This document shows, piece after piece, positions 34,395 to 42,879 of a stretch of DNA of 60,827 bases. Each line of letters starts with the position of its first letter. Positions within the stretch are counted from its first letter, which is position 1. Under the pieces are notes generated by a model. The model was not told the origin of the DNA. It searched no databases and saw only the letters and a program-made list of their open reading frames with translations. A program made the translations under genes and the position numbers. Origin of the DNA: DASSKO01 sp035690425 (lineage in GTDB: Bacteria; Actinomycetota; Actinomycetes; Propionibacteriales; Nocardioidaceae); the NCBI GenBank assembly GCA_035690425.1, contig DASSKO010000205.1, positions 1-60,827 of the forward strand, in the 5' to 3' direction.

Positions 34395-34650
34395 GGTGGT
34401 CGTCTGGTGCGGTTCCGTGAAAGACGTGCGCCGGGGCGGTGGCGCGGTGGTCGTCTGGTGCGGTTCCGTGAAAGACGTGCGCCCGGGGCGGTGGCGTGGT
34501 GGTCGTGTGGTGCGGTTCCGTGAAACACGTGCGCCGGGAGTGGTGGCGCCGCGGTCGTCTGGTGCGGTTCCGTGAAAGACGTGCGCCCGGGGGCGGTGCC
34601 GTGGCGGTCGTGTGGTGCGGTTCCGTGAAAGACGTGCGCCGGGGCGGGAG
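34395..34650. repeat. Five tandem 51-53-base repeats between htrA and tatB
   Basis: The core GGTTCCGTGAAA begins at 34411, 34462, 34514, 34566 and 34619, with periods of 51, 52, 52 and 53. The copies share about 28 identical or nearly identical bases (from CTGGTGCGG to GACGTGCGCC); the stretches between them are similar GC-rich runs, not unique spacers. The array fills the gap between two convergent genes and is the reverse complement of the pair at 26411-26510. No coding role fits both strands; it may be a termination, recombination or binding region. Confidence 0.85.
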
Positions 34651-34658
34651 CGGCCCGC

Positions 34659-34967
34659 TCAGGTGGCCTCGTAGTCGTAGGGCGGTCGCTCACCTTCGGC
34701 CAGCGGCCGGTGCCCCGGCCTGCGCGGCGTGTCGTCCTCGTCCACGACGTCGAGCACGTGCTTGCGCACCAGCTCGCGTGGGTCAAGCCCGGCGACGTCG
34801 GTGCCCAACTCGGCGCTGAGGTCGCGCCGCGCGTTGTTGACCAGCTGCCGCGCCGTGCGGACGAACTTCCCAGCCTGCCGGGCTACGTCGGGCAGCCGGT
34901 CCGGCCCGAAGACGAAGACGGCCACCAGCAGCAGGACCAGGATCTCCGGCAGTCCGACGTCGAACAC
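34659..34967 (-). CDS. tatB: Sec-independent translocase protein TatB
   Basis: A 102-residue protein with the TatB pattern: FDVGLPEILVLLLVAVFVFG membrane helix at residues 2-21, hinge PDRLP, then an amphipathic helix (VARQAGKFVRTARQLVNNARR) and an acidic tail ending in Tyr/Glu. TatB receives folded twin-arginine substrates and hands them to TatC and TatA. GTG at 34967. It is the last gene of the mgtE-like, DUF1003, mrp operon, facing htrA; in mycobacteria tatB follows htrA on the same strand. Confidence 0.93.
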   Translation of the reverse strand: MFDVGLPEILVLLLVAVFVFGPDRLPDVARQAGKFVRTARQLVNNARRDLSAELGTDVAGLDPRELVRKHVLDVVDEDDTPRRPGHRPLAEGERPPYDYEAT

Positions 34968-34983
34968 GTGGACAGCCTACGCA

Positions 34984-36135
34984 TCAGCCTTGGCCTGCAG
35001 GCGACAACCCCAACTGCATGCCAGCAAGACCGCGGCCCTTGCTGGTCAGGTGGGCGGCCAGCTCGCGCAGCGCCTCGCCGGCCGGTGACTCACCGTCCTG
35101 CAGGACCAGCGGATGACCGGTGTCACCACCGGACCGCAGGCGCTCGTCGAGCGGCACCTGGGCAAGCAGAGGTACGTCGTACCCGAAGCGCTGGCTCAAG
35201 GTGTCGGCGACCTGCTGACCGCCACCGGAGCCGAACAGCTCGATCCGGTGCTCGGTGCCGCAGTGCGGGCAGGGCAGGAAGGACATGTTCTCGATGATGC
35301 CGGCGACCCGCTGGTGCATCATCGAGGCGATCGTGCCGGCCCGCTCGGCCACCTCGGCAGCGGCCTGCTGTGGTGTGGTGACCACGATGACCTCGGAGTT
35401 GACCAGGTGCTGGCCCACCGAGATCGCGATGTCGCCGGTGCCCGGGGGCAGGTCGAGCAGCAGCACGTCGAGGTCGCCCCAGTAGACGTCGCTGAGCATC
35501 TGCACCAACGCCCGGTCGAGCATCGGGCCTCGCCAGGCGACCACCTGGTCGCGGCGTGGCTTCAGCATGCCCACGCTGATGACCTGCAGGCCCATGACGG
35601 GCACCGGCATGATCATCTCCTCGATCTGGGTCGGCCGGTGGTCGGCCACTCCGAGCATCGCCGGCACCGAGTGACCGTAGACGTCGGCGTCGACGATGCC
35701 GACCTTGAGGCCCTGCTGGGCCATCGCCACGCCGAGGTTGACCGTCACCGACGACTTGCCGACACCGCCCTTGCCGGAGGCGACGGCGTAGACCTTGGTC
35801 AGCGAGTCGGAGCGGGCGAACGGGATCTCGCGCTGCGTCTGACCGCCGCGCAGGGTCTCCTGCAGACCCTGACGTTGCTCCTCGCTCATCACCCCGAGCT
35901 CGACGCTGACGTCGGTGACCCCGTCGACACGGCCGACGGCGGCGGTCACCTCCCGGGTGATGGTGTCCTTGAGCGGGCATCCGGAGACGGTCAGCAGCAC
36001 GTGCACCGCCACGGCTCCGGACTCGCTCACATCGACCTTGTCCACCATCTTCAGCTCGGTGATGGGGCGCTTGATCTCTGGGTCGTTGACGGTGGCCAGG
36101 GCAGCCTGGATCTGGTCAACCGAAGGTGTGGTCAT
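34984..36135 (-). CDS. mrp: Mrp/ApbC-type P-loop iron-sulfur carrier ATPase
   Basis: A 383-residue protein. Residues 1-85 are a MIP18/DUF59-like domain. Residues 115-360 are the ParA/MinD-type ATPase with deviant Walker A GKGGVGKSS (121-129), Walker B LLLDLPPGTGD, and the CPHC pair (C289, C292) that binds an iron-sulfur cluster in this family. It is thought to carry clusters to target proteins. Its ATG overlaps the DUF1003 stop (ATGA), and tatB follows 16 bases later. Confidence 0.93.
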   Translation of the reverse strand: MTTPSVDQIQAALATVNDPEIKRPITELKMVDKVDVSESGAVAVHVLLTVSGCPLKDTITREVTAAVGRVDGVTDVSVELGVMSEEQRQGLQETLRGGQTQREIPFARSDSLTKVYAVASGKGGVGKSSVTVNLGVAMAQQGLKVGIVDADVYGHSVPAMLGVADHRPTQIEEMIMPVPVMGLQVISVGMLKPRRDQVVAWRGPMLDRALVQMLSDVYWGDLDVLLLDLPPGTGDIAISVGQHLVNSEVIVVTTPQQAAAEVAERAGTIASMMHQRVAGIIENMSFLPCPHCGTEHRIELFGSGGGQQVADTLSQRFGYDVPLLAQVPLDERLRSGGDTGHPLVLQDGESPAGEALRELAAHLTSKGRGLAGMQLGLSPAGQG

Positions 36136-36674
36136 GCTCCCAGGCTACGGGGCGCATCCTCATCGGCGTCACCCGGAGAGCTTGCGGCTCGCTCGTCGAG
36201 ATCCTGCAGCAGCGAGCGCAGCTCCGAGCGCACGTAGTCGCGGGTGGCAACCTCACCCAGCGCCATCCGCAGCGACGCCATCTCGCGGGCGAGGAACTGC
36301 ATGTCGGCGTGCGCGCGCGCGTTGGCGTCGCGGTCCTGCTCGAGGTTGACCCGGTCCCGGGCCTCCTGCCGGTTCTGCGCCAGCAGGATCAGCGGCGCGG
36401 CGTACGACGCCTGCAGGCTGAGAACCAGAGTCAAGAAGATGAACGGGTACATGTCCCAGCGCAGCGGCTCCGGTGCGAACCAGTTCCAGCCGACCCAGAC
36501 CACGATCACCACGGTCATCACGACGAGGAAGCGGCCGGTGCCGAGGAAGCGTGCGATCTGCTCCGACCACCGGCCGAAGGCCTCGGCGTCGTAGGAGGGG
36601 CGCCGCGGCAGCACGGCGCGCCGCACGTCGCGTGGCTGGTCCAGCCGGGGGGTACGGCGGTCGTCACGCGCCAC
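36132..36674 (-). CDS. DUF1003 family membrane protein
   Basis: A 180-residue protein with two membrane helices (FLVVMTVVIVVWVGWNWFA at about 47-65, then FIFLTLVLSLQASYAAPLIL). A helical, charged C-terminal part (QNRQEARDRVNLEQDRDANA) follows, the hallmark of DUF1003. Function unknown. Gene order with the MgtE-like protein, as here, is common in actinobacteria. GTG at 36674 overlaps the upstream gene by 11 bases, and its stop overlaps mrp. Confidence 0.88.
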   Translation of the reverse strand: MARDDRRTPRLDQPRDVRRAVLPRRPSYDAEAFGRWSEQIARFLGTGRFLVVMTVVIVVWVGWNWFAPEPLRWDMYPFIFLTLVLSLQASYAAPLILLAQNRQEARDRVNLEQDRDANARAHADMQFLAREMASLRMALGEVATRDYVRSELRSLLQDLDERAASSPGDADEDAPRSLGA

Positions 36675-37944
36675 GCGACACCTCCGAGGCCGACCTTGAT
36701 GCCGGAGACGACGCGCGGTCGCGCCAGTCGTCGGGCAGCAGGTGGTCGATCACGTCGTCGACCGTGACCACGCCCAGCAGCCGGCCGTCGTCGTCGGCGA
36801 CCGGGGAGGCGACCAGGTTGTAGGTCGCCATGTGCGCGGCCACGTCCTCGAGAGAGGCGTCGGGGTGCAGCGGCTCGAGGTCGGTGACGACGACGGCCGA
36901 GACCAGGGTGGAGGGCGGCTCGCGCAGCAGCCGTTGGAAGTGCGCAAGGCCGAGGAGCTTGCCGGTGGGCACGTCGGTCGGCGGCCGGACCACGAAGACC
37001 ATCGCGGCCAGGCTGGGAGGGAGTTCCTCGTTGCGGACGCTGGCGAGCGCGTCGGCGACAGTGGCGGTCGGCGGCAGGATCACCGGCTCGGTCGTCATCA
37101 GACCACCGGCCGTGCGCTCCTCGTAGGTCAGCAGCCGCCGCACGTTGTCGGCCTCACCCGGCTCCATCGCCCGCAGCAGGTGCTCGGCGACCTCGGGCGG
37201 GAGCTCGGCGATCAGGTCCGCTGCGTCGTCGGGCGACATCTCCTCGAGCACGTCGGCCGCACGCTCGGTGCCGAGCTGGCCGAGGATCTCGACCTGATCC
37301 TCCTCGGGCAGCTCCTCGAGCACGTCGGCGAGCCGCTCGTCGTCGAGGGCCGCGGCGATCTCGCTGCGGCGCTTCGCGGACAGGTCATGGATCACGCCCG
37401 CGAGGTCGGCCGGGCGCATCGCGTCGAACGCCGCCAGCATGTGCGCCGCGCCTTGGCGTTCCTCCACGCCGGCGAGACCGCTCACCTCGTCCCAGTCGAG
37501 CACGTGGGTCTGGCCACGCCGCCCGAAGCGCTTCGCCCGCTCCTGGACCGCGACCTTGCTGACCACCCAGTCGTGCGTGCGGTTGGGCTCGACGGCGAGG
37601 TCGAAGACCACGGCCTCCGCGCCGGTCTCGGTGATCGTGACCCGGCGGTCGAACATCTCGCCGAGCACCAACGTCTCGGTGGGCCGCTGCTGGAACTTGC
37701 GCATGTTGACCACGCCGGTGGAGATCACCTGGCCGGCGTCGATGTTGGTGACCCGCGTCATCGGGACGAATACCCGGCGGCGGCCGAACACCTCGACCAC
37801 CAGCCCCAGCGCCCGGGGTGCCTGGGTGCCTGGTCGCAACGCGACCACGATGTCGCGGATCTTGCCCACCTGGTCGCCCTGCGGGTCGAAAACGGGCAGG
37901 CCGGCGAGGCGGGCGAGGTAGACCCGGTTCGGTGTGGCACTCAC
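36664..37944 (-). CDS. MgtE-like regulatory protein: PRC-barrel, MgtE N-terminal and CBS domains, no channel domain
   Basis: A 426-residue soluble protein. Residues 1-160 look like PRC-barrel segments (VFDPQGDQVGKIRDIVVALR). Residues 160-275 are the MgtE intracellular N-domain of helical repeats (LADVLEELPEEDQVEILGQL, MSPDDAADLIAELPPEVAEH LL). Residues 280-410 are a CBS pair (AGGLMTTEPVILPPTATVAD, VADDDGRLLGVVTVDDVIDHLL). The membrane domain of true MgtE channels is missing, so it is not a Mg2+ transporter by itself; it may sense Mg2+ or nucleotide. GTG at 37944 is divergent from the PhzF-like gene. Confidence 0.88.
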   Translation of the reverse strand: MSATPNRVYLARLAGLPVFDPQGDQVGKIRDIVVALRPGTQAPRALGLVVEVFGRRRVFVPMTRVTNIDAGQVISTGVVNMRKFQQRPTETLVLGEMFDRRVTITETGAEAVVFDLAVEPNRTHDWVVSKVAVQERAKRFGRRGQTHVLDWDEVSGLAGVEERQGAAHMLAAFDAMRPADLAGVIHDLSAKRRSEIAAALDDERLADVLEELPEEDQVEILGQLGTERAADVLEEMSPDDAADLIAELPPEVAEHLLRAMEPGEADNVRRLLTYEERTAGGLMTTEPVILPPTATVADALASVRNEELPPSLAAMVFVVRPPTDVPTGKLLGLAHFQRLLREPPSTLVSAVVVTDLEPLHPDASLEDVAAHMATYNLVASPVADDDGRLLGVVTVDDVIDHLLPDDWRDRASSPASRSASEVSRGA

Positions 37945-37967
37945 GCCTGCGAGGCTACCGTTTGCGC

Positions 37968-38897
37968 ATGCCACAGCTTGCCTACGACATCGTCGACGTC
38001 TTCACCCATCGGCCGTTCACCGGCAACGCCCTTGCGGTGGTGCACGGTGCCGAGGACCTGGACGGGCAGCAGATGCACGCGATCGCGCGGGAGTTCAACC
38101 TGTCGGAGACGACCTTCCCGGTCCCCGTCGCACACGGTGGCGACTACGGCGTGCGGATCTTCACCGTCGGCGGCGAGATTCCGTTCGCGGGCCACCCGAC
38201 CATCGGCACGGCGTGGGTTCTGCACGGTCACGGCCGGCTGCACGCCGGGCAGGTGGTGCAGGAGTGCGGTGCCGGCGCCGTGCAGGTTCGGCTTCCGGAC
38301 GACCGTGCGGGTCTGGTCGAGCTGGCGGCCGTGCCCCGCGACCAGCCCAGCGGCGAGCTGCCCGGCGGCAGGTACGCCGAGGCGCTCGGCCTGGAGGAGG
38401 CGGACCTGGTCGGCCCCGTCCTCGCCGCCGGCTGCGGCCTGACCTTCGTGCATGTGCCGGTCCGGCCCGACGCGGTCGGTCGGGCGGTGTGCCCGCGGCC
38501 CGGTGACCCGGCCATCACCGGGCTCCCGGATGTCCGCGATCCCGTCGGTGGCGTCAGTGTCTACGCAGTCGATGTCGCGACGGGGGCGGTCCCAGGTGCC
38601 GCCGTAGGGAAGGACCCCGCGGAGACCGGCGTGCATGCGCGGGTGTTCTGCCCGGAAGTGGGCGTGGCCGAGGACCCTGCGACCGGGTCCGCGGCCGCCG
38701 GGCTCGGCCTCGCCCTGCACGAGCAGGGGCTGCTGCCAGAAGGCGGTCGCTACGTGATCTCGCAGGGGGCGGAGGTGGGTCGACCGTCGCGGCTGTCCGG
38801 CCGGGTCGAGGTCGTCGACGGTGCGGTCGTGCGGTGCCGCGTCGCCGGGCAGGTGGCGCAGGTGGCGTCGGGACGGATCGCCGTACCCGACCGGTGA
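37968..38897 (+). CDS. PhzF family isomerase/epimerase-like protein
   Basis: A 309-residue protein with the two-lobed diaminopimelate-epimerase-like fold. IVDVFTHRPFTGNALAVV and REFNLSETTFPVPV (catalytic Glu) mark the first lobe. FTVGGEIPFAGHPTIGTAWVL is the family signature, and VAEDPATGSAAAGLGLALHE lies in the second lobe. The active-site Glu/Asp arrangement supports acid-base isomerase chemistry, but the substrate is unknown. ATG at 37968, 23 bases from the divergent start. Confidence 0.88.
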   Translation: MPQLAYDIVDVFTHRPFTGNALAVVHGAEDLDGQQMHAIAREFNLSETTFPVPVAHGGDYGVRIFTVGGEIPFAGHPTIGTAWVLHGHGRLHAGQVVQECGAGAVQVRLPDDRAGLVELAAVPRDQPSGELPGGRYAEALGLEEADLVGPVLAAGCGLTFVHVPVRPDAVGRAVCPRPGDPAITGLPDVRDPVGGVSVYAVDVATGAVPGAAVGKDPAETGVHARVFCPEVGVAEDPATGSAAAGLGLALHEQGLLPEGGRYVISQGAEVGRPSRLSGRVEVVDGAVVRCRVAGQVAQVASGRIAVPDR

Positions 38898-38914
38898 CCC
38901 GGGCGGGTGACCCG

Positions 38915-39442
38915 TCAACGCAGCCGGGGCCGCCGGGTCTGGCGGCGGTGCAGCACCCGCGGCAGGCGGCCCCTGGTCGTGGCACCGGTGGGCAGCGGCG
39001 CGGCCGAGAGGTCGTCCGTGGAGTAGGCCCCCGGCCCTTCTCCGGTCGCGCCGGTGGGCGACAGACGGACGATGCTGCATTCTGCGGCCCAGCGCTGCGC
39101 GACCTGGTCGGGGTCGGCGAGGTTGAGCCGGTCGGCCTGGAGCAACCCGACCACCTCCTCCCACTCCGGCGATCCCGGCAACAGCCGGCTGACGGCGGCC
39201 TCCCACACGATCAGACGCGCCCTGCTGTCCTTGGTGCGCGCGATGACCGTCGCCGACTCGGCGGTCTCGGCACCGGGAAGCGGCTGCTCGCCCGGCCCGG
39301 CCACCACGTAGGCCGCACCGTCCCGCCACAGATGCCACACCGGGTGGTCCCGGGCGTCACCGGCCCACCGCACCCAGCAGATGCCGGTCTTCTTCATCGC
39401 TTCCGCGACGAGCGCGGTGCGAAAGCTGTCGGAGGAGGCCAC
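38915..39442 (-). CDS. Conserved actinobacterial protein of unknown function
   Basis: About 175 residues, soluble, basic at its C-terminus. Visible features are MKKTGICWVRWAGDARDHPVW, HLWRDGAAYVVAGPGEQPLP, ARLIVWEAAVSRLLPGSPEW and a final Arg-rich tail. The pattern resembles split-barrel flavin-binding proteins only loosely, so no function is claimed. The longer frame to 39919 runs through the start of the opposing EamA gene and is not credible upstream of 39442. The GTG at 39442 was chosen. Confidence 0.65.
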   Translation of the reverse strand: MASSDSFRTALVAEAMKKTGICWVRWAGDARDHPVWHLWRDGAAYVVAGPGEQPLPGAETAESATVIARTKDSRARLIVWEAAVSRLLPGSPEWEEVVGLLQADRLNLADPDQVAQRWAAECSIVRLSPTGATGEGPGAYSTDDLSAAPLPTGATTRGRLPRVLHRRQTRRPRLR

Positions 39443-39503
39443 GAGTCGAGCCTGCCACAGGACAGACTCACTGGGCGCGGGAGGATGGGGCAGTGATCTG
39501 CTC

Positions 39504-40400
39504 GTGACCCGCACCCGCGTCCGTGCCGTCGACGTCGCACTGATGGCGGTCGGCGTGGTCGGTGTCTCGATGTCGGGGCCGCTGATGGCGGCGATGGCCG
39601 TGCCGGCGTTGGCGATCGCGTTCTGGCGCAACGCGTTCGGCACCCTGGCCCTCACCCCCTTCGCGACCCAGCACCTGCCCGGCTTCCGGGCCCTGTCGGG
39701 CCGGCCCATGCTGCCCGTCGGACTGGCCGCGGTCGCACTCGCCGTGCACTTCGGTTTCTGGGTCTCCGCGCTGCAGCTCACCTCCGTCGCCTCCGCCACC
39801 GCGCTGGTCTGCATGCAGGCGGGCTTCGTGGTGCTGATCTCGTGGGCGCGCGGTGAGACGGTGAGCCGGCGGGTGCTGGTCGGGCTCGGCATCTGCCTGG
39901 CAGGCGTGCTCGTGGTCACCGGCGTCGACTTCGCGGCATCCCGGCAGGCGCTGGTCGGGGACCTGCTCGCGCTGGCCGGAGGCGTGGGCGCGGCGGTCTA
40001 CGTCGTGGCCGGCGGTGTGGTGCGGCGCAGCACCAACACGACCGTCTACACCTTCACCTGCTACGGCTTGTGTGCACTGCTGCTGCTGGTGGTGTGCCTG
40101 GCCTGGGGCCAGCAGCTGGTGGGCTATGCCGCCGTGGACTGGTGGCGGCTGCTGGCGCTGACCGTCGTCGCGCAGCTGCTCGGCCACTCGGTCTTCAACC
40201 ACGTGCTCGCCACGGTGTCGCCGACGATCGTGTCGTTGGTGATCCTGCTGGAGGTGCCCGGTGCCGCGCTGCTGGCCGGCTGGTGGCTGGGGCAGACGCC
40301 ACCGGGCGGCGTGTACGTCGGGCTGGCGCTGCTCGTCGGTGGCCTGGCCGTCGTCGTCACCTCCCGCGAAGGCGAGCCGATCGAGGCCATCGCCGACTGA
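39504..40400 (+). CDS. EamA-family (drug/metabolite transporter superfamily) permease
   Basis: A 298-residue membrane protein with about ten helices in two EamA repeats. The first half has WRNAFGTLALTPFA (typical of helices 2-3) and SVASATALVCMQAGFVVLIS. The second half begins near ALVGDLLALAGGVGAAVYVV and ends with PTIVSLVILLEVPGAALLAG, the classic EamA closing motif. Substrate and direction are unknown; relatives export amino acids, purines or drugs. GTG at 39504. Confidence 0.88.
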   Translation: MTRTRVRAVDVALMAVGVVGVSMSGPLMAAMAVPALAIAFWRNAFGTLALTPFATQHLPGFRALSGRPMLPVGLAAVALAVHFGFWVSALQLTSVASATALVCMQAGFVVLISWARGETVSRRVLVGLGICLAGVLVVTGVDFAASRQALVGDLLALAGGVGAAVYVVAGGVVRRSTNTTVYTFTCYGLCALLLLVVCLAWGQQLVGYAAVDWWRLLALTVVAQLLGHSVFNHVLATVSPTIVSLVILLEVPGAALLAGWWLGQTPPGGVYVGLALLVGGLAVVVTSREGEPIEAIAD

Positions 40401-40437
40401 CCGGAGCGTGCTGTGCGCTCAGCGGTAGCGTCGACGC

Positions 40438-41397
40438 ATGTCCGAGAAACCGCGCGCCCGCCGTTCGTGCCTGGCCGTTCCCGGCTCGAACCCCCGGTTC
40501 CTGGCCAAGGCCAGAGGCCTGGACGTCGACCAAGTCTTCCTCGACCTCGAGGACGCGGTTGCGCCGATCGCCAAGCCGGACGCGCGCAGGAACATCGTCG
40601 CGGCACTCAACGACGGCGGCTGGGGCGAGAAGGTCCGGGTCGTGCGGGTCAACGACTGGACGACGCAGTGGACCTACCGCGACGTCGTCGACGTCGTCGA
40701 GGGCGCCGGTGCGAACCTCGACTGCGTGATGCTTCCGAAGGTGCAGACGGCGGAGCAGGTGGTGACTCTCGACACCCTGCTGACACAGATCGAGCGCAGC
40801 ATCGGCCTGGAGCCGGGCGGCATCGGGATCGAGGCGCAGATCGAGAACGCCCTCGGCCTGGTCAACGTCGACGCGATCGCCGCCGCCTCGCCGCGGGTGG
40901 AGACCATCATCTTCGGCCCGGCCGACTTGATGGCCTCGATCAACATGAAGTCCTTGGTGGTCGGTGAGCAGCCTCCCGGGTACGACGTGGGCGACGCCTA
41001 CCACTACATCCTGATGCGGATCCTGATGGCGGCGCGGGCGCACGACCTGCAGGCCATCGACGGGCCCTACCTGCAGATCAAGGACATCGACGGCTTCCGT
41101 CGGCTGGCGGGTCGCTCGGCCGCGCTCGGGTTCGACGGCAAGTGGGTGCTGCATCCGGACCAGGTGGCCGCGGCCAACGAGGCATACTCACCGCAGCAGG
41201 CCGACTACGACCATGCCGAGGACATCATCGACGCCTACGAGCACTACACCTCCGAGGCCGGCGGTGCGGTGGGTGCGGTCATGCTCGGGGAGGAGATGAT
41301 CGACGAGGCCTCGCGCAAGATGGCCGTGGTCATCTCGGCCAAGGGCCGGGCGGCGGGGATGCGACGCAGCCGCCCGTGGACACCACCAGTGGAGTGA
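40438..41397 (+). CDS. CitE/HpcH-like CoA-ester lyase (malyl-CoA lyase type)
   Basis: A 319-residue TIM-barrel lyase. RRSCLAVPGSNPRFLAKARG is the N-terminal signature, VFLDLEDAV holds the acidic metal ligand region, VMLPKVQTAEQV follows, and QIENALGLVNVDAIA contains the Glu that binds Mg2+. FDGKWVLHPDQVAAANEAYSP is typical of malyl-CoA/methylmalyl-CoA and citramalyl-CoA lyases. The exact substrate cannot be told. ATG at 40438, 37 bases after the permease gene, so the two may be cotranscribed. Confidence 0.88.
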   Translation: MSEKPRARRSCLAVPGSNPRFLAKARGLDVDQVFLDLEDAVAPIAKPDARRNIVAALNDGGWGEKVRVVRVNDWTTQWTYRDVVDVVEGAGANLDCVMLPKVQTAEQVVTLDTLLTQIERSIGLEPGGIGIEAQIENALGLVNVDAIAAASPRVETIIFGPADLMASINMKSLVVGEQPPGYDVGDAYHYILMRILMAARAHDLQAIDGPYLQIKDIDGFRRLAGRSAALGFDGKWVLHPDQVAAANEAYSPQQADYDHAEDIIDAYEHYTSEAGGAVGAVMLGEEMIDEASRKMAVVISAKGRAAGMRRSRPWTPPVE

Positions 41398-41464
41398 GCA
41401 GCGCGCACAGTGCGGTCTTCTCCATCTTCTCAAACTGTGCGTGTCGTATCGCGTGCGGTGAGTT

Positions 41465-41470
41465 AGGATC
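41465..41470 (+). promoter_or_regulatory. Possible -10 element (TAGGAT) of the glycosyltransferase gene
   Basis: TAGGAT occurs in a less GC-rich stretch 38 bases ahead of the GTG at 41509 and matches the actinobacterial housekeeping -10 pattern. The -35 partner is not clear. Confidence 0.35.
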
Positions 41471-41508
41471 TCACGGGTCTCGTCCGCACGGGAAGGCGCT
41501 GTCACACG

Positions 41509-42765
41509 GTGTTCAACCACTCCTCTGCTGCGGTCGCACAGCGCGGTCGCCGAGCCGCCCGGCGGATCCGCAGGGCCGCGAGCCCGGCGCGCCGACGGAG
41601 TCGCCGGATCTATCTGCTGCTCGCCAGCATCGACGACCACGGCGGCGTACAGCGGTCGGTGACGACGCTGGCCAACGGCCTCGCGGACCGCCACCGGGTC
41701 GAGGTGATCAGCGTGAGCCGGAGCCGCGCCCGGCCGCCACTGGAGCTCGACAGCCGCGTGCGGGTCAGCTACCTGGTGGACCGCAGGGGCGCCGACGGTG
41801 CCGTCCGTGGCACGGTGCTGCGTCCGCTGTCGCGCTGGCTGGACCGCCGTCGGCCGCGGCTGGTCAACCCGGCCGCCGACAACCGCTCGTACTCGCTGCT
41901 CAGCGAGCTGCGGATCATTCGCAAGCTGGTGACCCTGCGCCCGGGCATCTTGGTCACCAACCGGCCGTCGCTGCACGTGGCCGGAGCCCGATACGCACCG
42001 CGCCGCGTGCCGGTCGTGGCCTTCGAGCATGGCGCGCTGGTCTCCCGTGGCCGCATCAAACGCGCGCGGATGCGGCGCTACGGCGACAGGCTGGCGGCCG
42101 TCGTCACGCTGAACGAGACCGACCGAGAGGCCAATGCGGAGCTGCTCGACGGGATCGTCGCGCGGGTGTCGATGATCCCCAACGCCGTATCCCACATCCC
42201 CGCGGCCGCCGCTGAGCTCACGCGGCAGCCGGTGATCGTGTCGGCCGGCACCTTGCTCCGGCGCAAGGGTTTCGACCGCCTGCTGCGCGCGTGGGCTGCC
42301 GTGTGCGACCAGCATCCGGACTGGCAGCTGCACATCTACGGCAGGGGCAGAGAACGGCGCCGGCTGGAGCAGCTGGTCACCAGGCTCGGCGTGCAGGAGC
42401 AGGCTCGGCTGCGCGGTTACAGCCGCGATCTCGGCGATGTCATCGCGCGGTCCTCGATCCTCGCGGTCACGTCGCGGTACGAGGCCTTCGGCATGACGAT
42501 CGTCGAGGCGATGGCGCAGGGCGTGCCGGTGGTCAGCTTCGACTGCCCCAACGGTCCACGCAACATCATCCGGCACGGCCACGACGGACTGCTGGTGCCC
42601 AACGGCGACGTGCGCGCGTTCAGCGCCGAGCTGACCAGGCTGATCGAGGACGAGGCGCTGCGTCGCACGATGGGGCAGGCCGCCCGGCAGAACGTACGCC
42701 GCTTCGACATCGAGCGGGTCATCGACCAGTGGGATGCGTTGTTCGACGAGGTCGCCCCGCGGTAG
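41509..42765 (+). CDS. Glycosyltransferase family 4 (GT-B) protein
   Basis: A 418-residue GT-B glycosyltransferase. After a basic N-terminal tail (residues 1-32), LLLASIDDHGGVQRSVTTLA is the acceptor-side start. The donor-site half runs from about residue 230, with GTLLRRKGFDRLLRAW and the sugar-nucleotide motif SRYEAFGMTIVEAMAQGVPV VSFDCPNGPRNII (the E-x7-E type). It uses a retaining mechanism by family; donor and acceptor are unknown. It opens a block of sugar-modifying and sulfotransferase-like genes. GTG at 41509. Confidence 0.9.
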   Translation: MFNHSSAAVAQRGRRAARRIRRAASPARRRSRRIYLLLASIDDHGGVQRSVTTLANGLADRHRVEVISVSRSRARPPLELDSRVRVSYLVDRRGADGAVRGTVLRPLSRWLDRRRPRLVNPAADNRSYSLLSELRIIRKLVTLRPGILVTNRPSLHVAGARYAPRRVPVVAFEHGALVSRGRIKRARMRRYGDRLAAVVTLNETDREANAELLDGIVARVSMIPNAVSHIPAAAAELTRQPVIVSAGTLLRRKGFDRLLRAWAAVCDQHPDWQLHIYGRGRERRRLEQLVTRLGVQEQARLRGYSRDLGDVIARSSILAVTSRYEAFGMTIVEAMAQGVPVVSFDCPNGPRNIIRHGHDGLLVPNGDVRAFSAELTRLIEDEALRRTMGQAARQNVRRFDIERVIDQWDALFDEVAPR

Positions 42766-42846
42766 CCCACGCTCTCGAGTCCGTGCCGACTGCGCGGCCG
42801 GGGGCGTCGACCCGACGTAAAGGTCCTCTCAAAGTCCCCGCAGAGT

Positions 42847-42879
42847 GCTCTCAGAGCGCTCTCAGAGCGCTCTCAGAGC
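42847..42879. repeat. Three tandem copies of an 11-bp palindrome between convergent glycosyltransferase genes
   Basis: GCTCTCAGAGC is repeated exactly three times without gaps (42847-42857, 42858-42868, 42869-42879). Each unit is a five-pair hairpin with one central base, and any two units could pair with each other. The last unit contains the stop codon of the leftward GT92-like gene. The position, between two convergent genes, suits a bidirectional terminator; another role is not excluded. Confidence 0.7.

Noticed and set aside
34395..34650. CRISPR-like array between htrA and tatB
   Set aside because: The stretches between cores are similar to each other, not unique spacers; no cas genes; part of a two-site repeat family instead.
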